From an uncultured Phocaeicola sp. (GTDB lineage Bacteria; Bacteroidota; Bacteroidia; Bacteroidales; Bacteroidaceae), in the NCBI GenBank assembly GCA_948566455.1, contig CAOYQO010000026.1, forward strand, positions 1 through 40,438: a stretch of 40,438 bases of DNA. Direction: 5' to 3'. Below are positions 15,669 through 23,880 of the stretch, piece by piece. The first letter of the stretch is position 1. Every line of letters starts with the position of its first letter. Made by a program: the position numbers and the translations under genes. Below the pieces are notes generated by a model, which saw only the letters and a list, made by a program, of their open reading frames with translations, made no database searches and was not told where the DNA came from.

Positions 15669-16999
15669 CTTCCCAACCATAATTCCGGATTAAGTTTAGC
15701 CGTTTCCTTACGAAGTTGAAAATGCAAGACCGTATTACCCGAACTATCTGTATGGATAGTACCAAGAACGGTACGTGTATTGACTTTGCTGCCTTTAGAA
15801 ACCGATACGGAAGAAAGGTTGCAATAGACAGAGATGTAATTACCATGACGCACCAGTATATTGTTCAAACCATTATACTGGAAAATAGCCGAAACTTCTC
15901 CATTGAAAACGGCACGTGCCTGCGCTCCCGGTTTGCCCTTGATATCAATCCCTTTATTATCCAGTTTCACATTACGCAAACCATCTACGGCATACTGTCC
16001 GTAATGGCTGACAATCACGTATGGACCAGTAATGGGAACCGGCAAAATACCCCGGTTACGTTCAAAACTGCCCGACAGCTGGCGGTCCTCATTATTCAGA
16101 CTGAACTTCTCCACCGGAGCGACCTTCTTTGTAGACTCATTTTTTTCCGTAGATTTAGAACGGGACGCCCCTCCCGTAGTTTCACGCTCCGCTTTCTTAG
16201 CTGCTGCCGCCTTTGCGGCAGCCTCAGCAGCGGCTTTCCTACGAGCTTCCTCCTCTGCACGCTTTCTAGCTTTCTCTATTTCAATTTCAATCAAACGGTC
16301 AATCTGGGCATTCAATTGCTCAGCCGAACGTTTTTTCTTCCTTATCTCGCTTTGTATACCTTTCTGCTTCTTTTGCAAATTCGCCAAAAGAGTCTGGCGC
16401 TCCTTTTCCTGAATCTCCAGTTTGGCCTTTTCAACCTCACCCTGTTTTAAAAGATTCTGTTTGGCATGCTTAGTTTGTTCCACTTCTCTTTTTTTAGCGG
16501 CAATTTGCTTCTGCTTACGTTCTATCTCCATTCCTTGAAGGCGCTGGAAGTTTGCATATTCCTGCACATAACGCATACGACGGTAAGTCTGACTCAAATT
16601 CTCGGCAGAAAAAATAAACATTAATTTCTCTTGAACAGACTTGTTACGATACATGTATTGCACCGAAGTTTCATACTTCCGCTTCTTGTCTTTCAAATCA
16701 CGCTGAAGTTTATTCAGTTGTTTCTGTAAAGAAGCGATCTCACTTGTCAATGTATGAACATCACTCTCTATGGTATTGATATATTTTCTTCTCTCCTCAA
16801 TCTGACCTGTCAGCAAAGCAAGGTTGTCCAACTGGCTTTTCACATCCTTTTTGGTAGATTGCAACAAAGTTTCAGACTCGGCAATCTGCTGGTGAAGTTC
16901 CTTCCGTTTGGCTTCAAGCTCCCTTATTTTCCGAGTACTTTGCGCTGAAATAGTACTTAAAAAGCAGCAGGCTATGAGTAGTAAGAAGATACGTTTCAT
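15665..16999 (-). CDS. EnvC-like murein hydrolase activator (coiled coil plus degenerate LytM domain)
   Basis: A 444-residue exported protein. Residues 1-19 form a signal peptide (MKRIFLLLIACCFLSTISAQ). About 20-260 are long coiled coils rich in Lys, Glu and Gln. An Ala/Lys/Glu linker leads to a C-terminal LytM/M23 domain at about 320-444. The zinc-binding motifs of active M23 peptidases are lost: HxGxD is replaced by NKGIDIKG and HxH by LHFQL. That pattern is typical of EnvC/NlpD, which do not cut peptidoglycan but switch on amidases that split daughter cells. An active endopeptidase is therefore unlikely. The start ATG overlaps the DUF4292 stop (TAATG), so it is the last full gene of the dut operon. 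No amidase gene is in the window. Confidence 0.88.
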   Translation of the reverse strand: MKRIFLLLIACCFLSTISAQSTRKIRELEAKRKELHQQIAESETLLQSTKKDVKSQLDNLALLTGQIEERRKYINTIESDVHTLTSEIASLQKQLNKLQRDLKDKKRKYETSVQYMYRNKSVQEKLMFIFSAENLSQTYRRMRYVQEYANFQRLQGMEIERKQKQIAAKKREVEQTKHAKQNLLKQGEVEKAKLEIQEKERQTLLANLQKKQKGIQSEIRKKKRSAEQLNAQIDRLIEIEIEKARKRAEEEARRKAAAEAAAKAAAAKKAERETTGGASRSKSTEKNESTKKVAPVEKFSLNNEDRQLSGSFERNRGILPVPITGPYVIVSHYGQYAVDGLRNVKLDNKGIDIKGKPGAQARAVFNGEVSAIFQYNGLNNILVRHGNYISVYCNLSSVSVSKGSKVNTRTVLGTIHTDSSGNTVLHFQLRKETAKLNPELWLGR

Positions 17000-17832
17000 T
17001 ATTTAATAAGCTGTTTTAGCAAATCTTGCAATTCTATTCTTTCGTATTTTCCGGGCACTTCGGTATGAGCTTCCCAATCCTTATTGGTAGAAAGGCGGGA
17101 AAGTTCAAATACAGCCGTAACCGGTTTGGCAGCCCCTTCAAAAGAAACCGTCATAGTTCCCGGAAACTGTCTCTGCTCCAACGGACGAAACTTATCATAA
17201 CGCCAATTTATCCCGTACCGGGTACCGGACAAGCCGATATGACTTTCTTTCAGCAGCCCATCATTTGTATTGGTACGAAAACGGTAGGCGAAATGTTTGC
17301 CGTTCTTAACTTCTATTAATGCATTTTCGTTTTCAGGACGCACAGCAAAGGACGAAATATCACGGACAGTCAGCACCTTTTTTCCCGGAAGAAAAATTTC
17401 ATTCATAAACAAGGCCTGCAAAGTATGAAAATCCAAATCAGCCTTTGCCAGATTCTTCAATTCATCAAAAGGAACTTGTACATAACGTTTGTTCATGCGA
17501 TCCATCACTAAAACTCCGTCCGGAGATATTTCAGCACGTGCCACTTCAATACCCAAAAATGGAGCGATAGAAAGCTGGATTACTTCATCACGTTTCATGC
17601 GCAACGTACCATTTACTTTAGTCGGTCCTTTACCGTTCAAGTCAACGGCCAATGACATTTTCGCAGTAATTGCATCCCATCCCGGAGAACGGCTAATCAG
17701 CTCTTCCATATATTCCGACTCGGATAAATTGCCAATAGATACCCCTTTCTTCATACTCCGGGTAGATGAACATGAAGAAATAAATATAATCAGCAAAGCG
17801 CTAAACAAATAAAAACAGACACGTTTCATCAT
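16999..17832 (-). CDS. DUF4292 family lipoprotein
   Basis: A 277-residue lipoprotein with a lipobox ending in Cys21 (LIIFISSC). The mature part matches DUF4292, a Bacteroidetes family with a beta-rich, LolA/LolB-like look: WDAITAKMSLAVDLNGKG, VNGTLRMKRDEVIQLSIAP and GVLVMDRMNKRYVQVP. It probably sits in the outer or inner membrane leaflet facing the periplasm. Function is not established; the fold resemblance suggests lipid or lipoprotein handling. It overlaps the upstream TPR lipoprotein gene by 4 bases and the downstream envC-like gene by 1 base, so the three are translationally coupled. The tight coupling hints at a shared envelope role. Confidence 0.82.
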   Translation of the reverse strand: MMKRVCFYLFSALLIIFISSCSSTRSMKKGVSIGNLSESEYMEELISRSPGWDAITAKMSLAVDLNGKGPTKVNGTLRMKRDEVIQLSIAPFLGIEVARAEISPDGVLVMDRMNKRYVQVPFDELKNLAKADLDFHTLQALFMNEIFLPGKKVLTVRDISSFAVRPENENALIEVKNGKHFAYRFRTNTNDGLLKESHIGLSGTRYGINWRYDKFRPLEQRQFPGTMTVSFEGAAKPVTAVFELSRLSTNKDWEAHTEVPGKYERIELQDLLKQLIK

Positions 17833-19637
17833 TCTGCAAAGTATTTCTTTTGTACAATTTTCTTTCTCAATAAGTTCAATTCCTTTTCACTACGTTCTTC
17901 ACTACCTTCTTGAGGAGGCTCCTTGGATAATTTTTCCGCTTGTTGCCAATATTCCAAAGCCTTTTCACGATCTCCATTCATATAGTAAATATCTCCACAA
18001 TGCTCTACAACAACGGAACTTTTACTTCCATCATTCTGCATAGCCTGGTCAATGTAAATTTTTGCTTCTACATATTTACCTTTCTCAAAAAGTATCCAGG
18101 CATAGGTATCCAGATACGTACCATTGGTAGGTTCGGCCTTTACGGTACGGTAACTCATTTCTTCCGCTTTATCTAGGTTTTTACGCTCTACAGACAGGTA
18201 ATAGGCATAATTATTCAAGGCCCCTATATTGTTTTCCTTATAAACCAAAGCGGAATCGTATGCGGCATATGCCTCCACATTCATCTTCTTTATATGATAA
18301 AGATCCCCCATAATGGCATAGAAATCAGAAACGATATCCTTATTGCTTTTATCTGTTACTTGATTCACTCCTTTTTTAAAAACCTCCAATGCCTCGTCTG
18401 TTTTCTCTTTCTGATGATAGGCCAATCCCATATAATAATAGAATTCCAATACATCCGGAGTATATTCTAAAGCTGGAGCACACAATTTGATTACTTCATC
18501 CATATTCTGCTCACGAATGGCAAAACTCAATAGCTGCAAGCGTGCCGGCGTATTTTCCGGATCAATTTCAAGCACTTGGTGCAAAACAGGGGTTGCCTCT
18601 TTATCCATCTTTTTCGTCAGAAGATATTGGGCCGCCAACATAGCAATATCTGCATTCTCTTGTTTTTCCTTCAATATAGAAGTAAACAGGCCTGCTATTT
18701 TCGTACTGTCCTTGTTCGTTTGCTCGGAACGCAGAATAAGCTGGCGCATAATGTTCATCTTTGTATCGCTATCCACATTATCATTCAGCAAAATAGTATC
18801 CAACTGTACCTGATACAAACTATCCTGCCCTTTTTTCTCGTAATAAGAAGCCATGGAAAGCAACGCCGGCGCATAGCCCGGTTCTTCCTTCAATACTTTC
18901 TGATAAGTTTCGTATGCTTCTTCTTCCTTACCGTTGTTCAGATAGACATCTCCCAAAATGGTAAGATAACGCATGTCATATGGATATTCTTTCGCCAAAT
19001 TCTCAATCTCCGTAAATGCCTGCTGGTCATTGTTCATGGCCAGATACATACGGAATTTCTCCATGCTGATTTGTTCAGACTTCCCATCCAAGGCTTCAAG
19101 GCGGTTCAATGTATTAACTACCTGCTGATAGTCCTTGGTACGGGTATAGAGATCAATCAAAGCCATCAACGGTTCCAGACGTGAGGGGAACTGGCTCGCC
19201 ATATCCTCATAAACATAAATGGCTTTCGGGTAATTTCCCTTACCTTGATAATAGGCTGCCAAAGTTTGCTTATACCAAAAACTCTTAGGATCGGCATCCA
19301 CTGCCTTCTTCAAAGCTTCCTCCCCTTTTTCCGGCTGATTGAGAAACATATGGAAGCGGGAAATTTCGAACAAAGTAGCGGCTCCTTGCGGATAAATGTC
19401 CAAACAGTGACTATACATTTCGAAAGCCGCATCCAAGTCACCTTTTTCCTTCATCCGAAGCGCTTCCAAAAAGAAATAGTCGTATTTACGGCGCTGCTCC
19501 GGAGTAAGCGGATCCTTTTCCTCCACAACAGCTTTATTTCCGGACAAGCCGGAAGCTCTCTTCACCGTACCGCATGAAACAAGCATGCCTATCAGACATA
19601 CACATAGCATGGGCACATATTTCAATCTTCTATTCAT
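17829..19637 (-). CDS. TPR-repeat lipoprotein
   Basis: A 602-residue protein with a lipoprotein signal (LIGMLVSC, Cys22) followed almost entirely by tetratricopeptide repeats. Clear units include DLDAAFEMYSHCLDIYPQGA, EKGEEALKKAVDADPKSFWY, GNYPKAIYVYEDMASQFP, EEEAYETYQKVLKEEPGYAP, TDEALEVFKKGV and REKALEYWQQAEKL. TPR scaffolds bind other proteins; as a lipoprotein it would do so at the envelope. It lies 9 bases after dut and overlaps DUF4292 by 4 bases. No catalytic motif is visible. It could assemble the DUF4292 and EnvC-like products, but this rests on gene order only. Confidence 0.88.
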   Translation of the reverse strand: MNRRLKYVPMLCVCLIGMLVSCGTVKRASGLSGNKAVVEEKDPLTPEQRRKYDYFFLEALRMKEKGDLDAAFEMYSHCLDIYPQGAATLFEISRFHMFLNQPEKGEEALKKAVDADPKSFWYKQTLAAYYQGKGNYPKAIYVYEDMASQFPSRLEPLMALIDLYTRTKDYQQVVNTLNRLEALDGKSEQISMEKFRMYLAMNNDQQAFTEIENLAKEYPYDMRYLTILGDVYLNNGKEEEAYETYQKVLKEEPGYAPALLSMASYYEKKGQDSLYQVQLDTILLNDNVDSDTKMNIMRQLILRSEQTNKDSTKIAGLFTSILKEKQENADIAMLAAQYLLTKKMDKEATPVLHQVLEIDPENTPARLQLLSFAIREQNMDEVIKLCAPALEYTPDVLEFYYYMGLAYHQKEKTDEALEVFKKGVNQVTDKSNKDIVSDFYAIMGDLYHIKKMNVEAYAAYDSALVYKENNIGALNNYAYYLSVERKNLDKAEEMSYRTVKAEPTNGTYLDTYAWILFEKGKYVEAKIYIDQAMQNDGSKSSVVVEHCGDIYYMNGDREKALEYWQQAEKLSKEPPQEGSEERSEKELNLLRKKIVQKKYFAE

Positions 19638-19646
19638 TGTTTCCTT

Positions 19647-20081
19647 TTACTTTTTTCCGGTATGTCCAAAGCCACCTGCACCACGTTCCGTTTCGTCCAA
19701 CACCTCCACTTCCTGCCATTCGGCATGTTCGTGACGGGCTACAACCATTTGCGCAATGCGCTCCCCATCTTCTATCATAAAATCCTCAGATGACAAATTG
19801 ACCAGGATAATACAAATTTCACCACGATAATCGGCATCAATTGTGCCCGGAGAATTCAGGACTCCGATGCCTTTCTTAATAGCCAGCCCGCTACGTGGAC
19901 GGATTTGCGCTTCAAAACCTTCAGGCAATGCGATATAAAGTCCCGTAGGAACCAAACAACGTTGCAAGGGTTTCAGCACAATCGGTTCGTCAAGATTAGC
20001 ACGGATATCCATCCCTGCCGATTGCCCGGTAGCATACTCGGGTAAAGCATGTTTTGATTTATTGATTACCTGTATTTTCAT
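19647..20081 (-). CDS. dut: Deoxyuridine 5'-triphosphate nucleotidohydrolase
   Basis: A 144-residue trimeric dUTPase that hydrolyses dUTP to dUMP and pyrophosphate, keeping uracil out of DNA and feeding dTMP synthesis. The five family motifs are present: AGMDIRA, RPRSGLAIK, the uridine pocket NSPGTIDADYRGEI with the catalytic Asp, GERIAQMV, and the phosphate-closing tail RGAGGFGHTGKK. The start at 20081 gives the usual N-terminus MKIQVINKS. It heads the minus-strand operon with the TPR, DUF4292 and EnvC-like genes, an envelope set with which it shares no evident function. dgt, also a nucleotide hydrolase, lies divergently upstream. Confidence 0.96.
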   Translation of the reverse strand: MKIQVINKSKHALPEYATGQSAGMDIRANLDEPIVLKPLQRCLVPTGLYIALPEGFEAQIRPRSGLAIKKGIGVLNSPGTIDADYRGEICIILVNLSSEDFMIEDGERIAQMVVARHEHAEWQEVEVLDETERGAGGFGHTGKK

Positions 20082-20096
20082 AATTTTAATAATTTA

Positions 20097-20197
20097 TCAA
20101 TATGCTTATATGGCAATGTGCTAATAATTTGCAGACAACAAACACAGTCCAGACATGATACAGCCCATTGGCATATTGACGAATCAACACATTGCCA
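20097..20197. repeat. Two interleaved inverted repeats between dut and dgt
   Basis: TCAATATGC (20097-20105) is the inverse of GCATATTGA (20171-20179), and TGGCAATGTG (20111-20120) is the inverse of CACATTGCCA (20188-20197). Their order is left1, left2, right1, right2, so both cannot form as simple nested hairpins; in RNA they would make a pseudoknot or alternate structures. They cover the 5' leader region of dut. I see no clear promoter for dut in the 222-base gap. Confidence 0.55.
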
Positions 20198-20274
20198 CAT
20201 GATTAATAAGGTGCGAATTTACACATTTAGATGGATTTATCTAAGCGTTTACAGTTTTTTAAACGGAAGTTTCT

Positions 20275-20282
20275 TACTTTTG
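20275..20282 (+). promoter_or_regulatory. Promoter -7 element for dgt
   Basis: TACTTTTG is an exact TAnnTTTG match 21 bases before the dgt ATG. The -33 region is weak: TTTA at 20248-20251 is 23 bases upstream. Confidence 0.6.
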
Positions 20283-20303
20283 CAAACAGATAAAGCCTGA
20301 ATT

Positions 20304-21635
20304 ATGAACTGGAAACAATTAATATCAAATAAACGCTTCGGCATGGAAGAACTACACGAGGCCCGTAAAGATGACCGTACCGAATTCCAACGCGATTATG
20401 ACCGTCTCATCTTCTCAGCACCTTTCCGTCGTTTGCAAAACAAAACTCAAGTATTTCCTTTACCGGGTAGCGTATTTGTACACAACCGGTTGACTCACAG
20501 CCTTGAGGTCTCTTGTGTGGGGCGTTCTTTAGGAAACGATGTCGCCAGCCAGCTTCTGAAGAAGCACCCAGCCTTGGCCGACTCCCATATATCGGAAATA
20601 GGTTCCATCGTTTCAGCCGCATGTCTGGCACACGATCTGGGAAATCCTCCTTTCGGTCATTCGGGGGAAAAAGCCATTTCAACTTACTTCTCGGAAGGAC
20701 AAGGAATGGCATTGAAAAAAGAACTTTCACCGATGGAATGGGATGATTTAACCCACTTCGAAGGAAATGCCAATGCATTCCGCATCCTCACCCACCAGTT
20801 TGAAGGAAGACGGAAAGGAGGGTTCGTGATGACCTACTCCACACTGGCATCCATCGTAAAATACCCTTTTTCCTCACAATTGGCAGGAAAGAAATCAAAA
20901 TTCGGCTTCTTCTTAAGCGAAGAGGCTGATTATCAGAAAATAGCCGGAGAATTAGGGATTATCCGGCTCAGCAAACCGGATGAGCCTTTACGCTACGCAC
21001 GCCATCCGTTGGTCTACCTGGTAGAAGCCGCAGATGATATTTGTTATCAGATGATGGACATAGAAGACGCACATAAATTAAAACTGCTGACACATGATGA
21101 AACCAAAGGACTGTATATGCAGTTCTTTGATGAGAAAAGAAGAAAACGCATTGAAGAAGTTTGCCGGATTGTAACAGACGTCAATGAACAGATAGCTTAT
21201 TTACGTTCTTCGGTCATAGGCGCACTGATAAAGGAATGCACACGAGTATTTACTGAAAATGAAGAAAAGATATTGACCGGGGAATTTGAAGGCACCCTGA
21301 TAATGCACATTTGCAGTCCATTGAAAGAGGCCTATGACAATTGTTCTGCAATTGCCTTTCAAAGAATATATCGTTCCAGCGATGTGCTGGACATAGAATT
21401 GGCAGGATTCAGGGTTATCAGTACCTTGATTGACCTGATGATTAATGCAGTGCGCTCTCCGGAAAAAGCGTATTCACAACTACTTATCAACCGCATATCC
21501 GGACAGTACAATGTCAACGCACCTACTTTATATGGAAAAATTCAAGCCGTGCTGGATTACATATCGGGCATGACAGACGTATATGCGCTCGACCTCTACC
21601 GGAAAATCAAAGGCAACAGTCTGCCGGCAGTATAA
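20304..21635 (+). CDS. dgt: Deoxyguanosinetriphosphate triphosphohydrolase-like protein
   Basis: A 443-residue HD-domain dNTP triphosphohydrolase that removes the intact triphosphate from dGTP and possibly other dNTPs. The metal-binding HD signature is AHDLGNPPFGHSGEKA at about residues 109-124, with the first histidine in RLTHSLEVSCVGRSLG and the later Asp in YLVEAADDICYQMMDIEDAH. The N-terminus DRTEFQRDYDRLIFSAPFRRLQNKTQVFP is the family's conserved entry. It has its own -7 element. It is convergent with glsB, and a 12-bp stem terminator separates them. Substrate preference cannot be read from sequence, and the dGTPase-like label is the safe call. Confidence 0.94.
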   Translation: MNWKQLISNKRFGMEELHEARKDDRTEFQRDYDRLIFSAPFRRLQNKTQVFPLPGSVFVHNRLTHSLEVSCVGRSLGNDVASQLLKKHPALADSHISEIGSIVSAACLAHDLGNPPFGHSGEKAISTYFSEGQGMALKKELSPMEWDDLTHFEGNANAFRILTHQFEGRRKGGFVMTYSTLASIVKYPFSSQLAGKKSKFGFFLSEEADYQKIAGELGIIRLSKPDEPLRYARHPLVYLVEAADDICYQMMDIEDAHKLKLLTHDETKGLYMQFFDEKRRKRIEEVCRIVTDVNEQIAYLRSSVIGALIKECTRVFTENEEKILTGEFEGTLIMHICSPLKEAYDNCSAIAFQRIYRSSDVLDIELAGFRVISTLIDLMINAVRSPEKAYSQLLINRISGQYNVNAPTLYGKIQAVLDYISGMTDVYALDLYRKIKGNSLPAV

Positions 21636-21638
21636 TAA

Positions 21639-21699
21639 AAACATTGTCAGATGCGAGCACGATGAATCCTGTAAATTTTATCTGCACCTGACAATGTTT
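21639..21699. terminator. Shared terminator between convergent dgt and glsB
   Basis: AAACATTGTCAG (21639-21650) and CTGACAATGTTT (21688-21699) form a perfect 12-bp stem. On the minus strand it is followed by UUUUU, so it serves glsB best. On the plus strand only three U follow, ending dgt less efficiently. The 37-base loop can fold further. Confidence 0.7.
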
Positions 21700-21723
21700 C
21701 CCCAAATACTACTATTAGTCCGA

Positions 21724-22704
21724 TTATTTGGTCAGTATGGGATGAGCGCCTGAAGTTATTTTCATAGCTTCAGGATGTTGCTTTACAAACGATTCGATAT
21801 GACGTACCCGTTTGTCTTCCAGAATTTCATTGACTGCAATCAGAATTCCGGTTTCCTCCACATCTCCGAATCCATAATTAATCGCTGTTCCAAACATACG
21901 CATTGTAGGAGACAGACTCATATATGCATTGACCAAAGGAGGAATATTATACCCCAGCTTACGCACTTCCGTATTCAAGATCTTGTAATCTTCTTTAAAG
22001 GAATCATAACAGAAAAGATTTTCCAACATTTTCTTATCTGTTTCTATTTCCAGCGGTTTCATCGGAGTTATCAATTTATCTTTATCACCGAAATGTTTAT
22101 TCAGGAAGTATAATATCATGTCACGCCCCTGACGATGATAACTAGGATACATAGTCATCTTACCAAAAAAATATTTCACATTAGGCTTAATCACGGTTAA
22201 TGCGCCCAAACCATCCCACAAATTATCCAAAGCAAACAATCCCTTGGAACCGGCACGGGTTGACTGATATTCCAATGTAACAAATGAGCGTCCCAACTCC
22301 ACCGTGTAAGGCAAATATTCTTTCAAAAAAACTTCCGAGAAATTAAACATGTGAGCAGTAGCCAGCACAGGCTTCCCATGTTCATCAAATTGCACCTCAT
22401 CCCCCAAAAGATAACGATAACCTCCCAAAATCTCCTCCGCTTCAGGATTCCATACAACTAATTGCTTATATGGATTTTCCATCACGTCATATTCATCGAT
22501 ATCCATCGCCTTTCCTGTTCCGCCACCTGCAGCACGAAAGGCTATTTCTCTCAACCGGCCAATCTCCTTCATCACATTGGGCGAATCCTGATACGTTATG
22601 ACGTAAATTTCATTATGACTTTTATTCGTAAACCTCAGGCGTTTATCCTCGGAAAGTTCCGCCTTCAGAATCTCTTTGCTAATCGGTGCAATAATTTCTT
22701 CCAT
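21724..22704 (-). CDS. glsB: Glycine N-acyltransferase of glycine-lipid (commendamide) synthesis, GNAT/hemolysin-like
   Basis: A 326-residue soluble acyltransferase with the OlsB/hemolysin-type GNAT fold: EIGRLREIAFRAAGGGTGKAM, ILGGYRYLLGD, VELGRSFVTLEYQ, then LWDGLGALTV. The adjacent PlsC-type gene makes this the glsB-glsA pair described in B. thetaiotaomicron, where GlsB joins a 3-hydroxyacyl chain to glycine, giving N-acyl glycine (commendamide), and GlsA adds a second acyl chain. I start at ATG 22704 (MEEIIAPISKEIL). The frame is open upstream to 22803, but those 33 residues overlap the end of glsA and look unlike the family. It lies 23 bases after glsA in one transcript and ends at a terminator. 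Assignment rests on pairing and recalled family resemblance. Confidence 0.82.
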   Translation of the reverse strand: MEEIIAPISKEILKAELSEDKRLRFTNKSHNEIYVITYQDSPNVMKEIGRLREIAFRAAGGGTGKAMDIDEYDVMENPYKQLVVWNPEAEEILGGYRYLLGDEVQFDEHGKPVLATAHMFNFSEVFLKEYLPYTVELGRSFVTLEYQSTRAGSKGLFALDNLWDGLGALTVIKPNVKYFFGKMTMYPSYHRQGRDMILYFLNKHFGDKDKLITPMKPLEIETDKKMLENLFCYDSFKEDYKILNTEVRKLGYNIPPLVNAYMSLSPTMRMFGTAINYGFGDVEETGILIAVNEILEDKRVRHIESFVKQHPEAMKITSGAHPILTK

Positions 22705-22727
22705 ATCTTTTTTCTCTCTTTTGTCTA

Positions 22728-23546
22728 TTATAGCTTGTAGACTACATCTTTTACAAACTGCGCCCACTGAGCCGGGGTCTTTGTCTTGTCGAAAGTTTGC
22801 CAAGGAATGGGTTTTCCAATGGTCAAGGTAAAGGTTTTATGACGATTTTTCAACATTTCATCTGCCAAGTAAAGCATAGCAATATTAAACTTAATGCCAA
22901 GTGCCTTACATATATTTGCCAAATTATAAAAAAAGTCTGAGTTCCGGCCCTCAAAGTGCAAAGGTACCACATCACGATGCGTTTCAATACTTTTAGTGAC
23001 AAATGTCTTTTTCCATTCCAAATCCTTGATTTCCCCACCCTGTCTACGGGAACATAACCCCGCAGGAAACATAATGATATGATTATCCGAGGCAAACCCT
23101 GCCTCTACCATCTTCGGGAAATCCCTGGATTGCGAGCCTGTTTTATTGATAGGAATACATAAAGGAGCCAAACCATGCAAATTCATCAACAAATCATTGA
23201 CCAAATAGCGTACATTACCATTGTAATGTTTTCCCAATATATACCCCAAAGCAACTCCATCCTGTCCCCCCAGCGGGTGATTGCTGACAAAAGTGCATTT
23301 ACCGTTTTCAGGCAAGTTTTCCAAACCTTTTATCTCCACTTTTGCATCCAGGAACTCCATACAAGCTTCCAGAAAGTCAACTCCGACTTTATTTTTGGAG
23401 TCTTTTAAAAAGACATTCAGTTCATCCTGATGCACGATATGCTTCAGGTACGAAACGACAAAACGGGGAATATATTTATATTTTTTCCCGGCTTTCGTTT
23501 TCAATATCTTTTCTATGTCGATTAAAAATATAGAGTCGTCAGTCAT
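22728..23546 (-). CDS. glsA: Glycine-lipid O-acyltransferase, PlsC-like
   Basis: A 272-residue membrane-associated acyltransferase of the 1-acyl-glycerol-phosphate acyltransferase superfamily. The active-site block is FVSNHPLGGQDGVALG, with the His and Asp separated by five residues, as in the hemolysin-linked branch (NHPLGG), rather than the classical HX4D. MFPAGLCSRR corresponds to motif III (EGxR type). It would O-acylate N-acyl glycine to make glycine lipid. I start at ATG 23546 (MTDDSIFLIDIEKIL). ATG 23567, 21 bases earlier, lies only two bases after the promoter -7 element, too early to be in the transcript. The symbol is the same as that of glutaminase A at 13563 but the genes are unrelated. 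Confidence 0.8.
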   Translation of the reverse strand: MTDDSIFLIDIEKILKTKAGKKYKYIPRFVVSYLKHIVHQDELNVFLKDSKNKVGVDFLEACMEFLDAKVEIKGLENLPENGKCTFVSNHPLGGQDGVALGYILGKHYNGNVRYLVNDLLMNLHGLAPLCIPINKTGSQSRDFPKMVEAGFASDNHIIMFPAGLCSRRQGGEIKDLEWKKTFVTKSIETHRDVVPLHFEGRNSDFFYNLANICKALGIKFNIAMLYLADEMLKNRHKTFTLTIGKPIPWQTFDKTKTPAQWAQFVKDVVYKL

Positions 23547-23568
23547 TTTGCAAACGTTCTTTTCCATG

Positions 23569-23600
23569 CAAAAGTAACTTATCTTTTTTTATATTGGCAA
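23569..23600 (-). promoter_or_regulatory. Promoter of the glycine-lipid operon
   Basis: On the minus strand TTG (23600-23598), 21 bases of spacer, then TACTTTTG (23576-23569), an exact -7 match. The start is expected at about 23562-23564, so the first usable start codon is ATG 23546. Confidence 0.7.
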
Positions 23601-23611
23601 TTTATGACAGA

Positions 23612-23647
23612 AAAAACTCTTAATCTCTAAAGAAATTAAGAGTTTTT
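23612..23647. terminator. Bidirectional hairpin between glsA and mraZ
   Basis: AAAAACTCTTAAT (23612-23624) and ATTAAGAGTTTTT (23635-23647) are perfect 13-bp inverted copies around a 10-base loop, with U tracts when read either way. It lies upstream of both divergent genes, so it would stop stray transcription rather than end a known gene. The rest of the 23601-23850 interval holds a 12-bp palindrome, TTTTGCGCAAAA (23676-23687), and no gene. Confidence 0.6.
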
Positions 23648-23850
23648 GTGTATGAAACTATACAAATTCTTTCATTTTTGCGCAAAACAAAAACGAATGT
23701 GCAATAGTTTGGTTTCGTTTTTCAACCTCCGAGAAGCTGCCCTTTCCATTATTTTTTATCATAAAATTATTAATTTTAAACCTCCTGTTTACCAAGCTAC
23801 TAGCTACATTAACAGCCTGTTGAAAACTTCTCGAAATATTTTCTTAAAAT

Positions 23851-23880
23851 ATTGTGGGGAATTGTGGGGAATTGTGTAAT
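23851..23880 (+). promoter_or_regulatory. MraZ-box array upstream of mraZ
   Basis: ATTGTGGGGA is repeated exactly at 23851-23860 and 23861-23870, followed by a half copy ATTGTG at 23871. The TGGG cores repeat every 10 bp, as in the E. coli MraZ operator (TGGGN units separated by 5 bp). MraZ is therefore expected to bind here and control its own dcw operon. A possible -7 element, TAATTTTA (23877-23884), overlaps the array's end but is not a full match. Confidence 0.75.

Noticed and set aside
15716..16450. 244-codon open frame on the plus strand
   Set aside because: It is antisense to the envC-like gene, including its low-complexity coiled coil, and shows no recognisable domain.
15665..16999. 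Active M23 endopeptidase
   Set aside because: The zinc-binding HxGxD and HxH motifs are replaced by NKGID and LHFQL.
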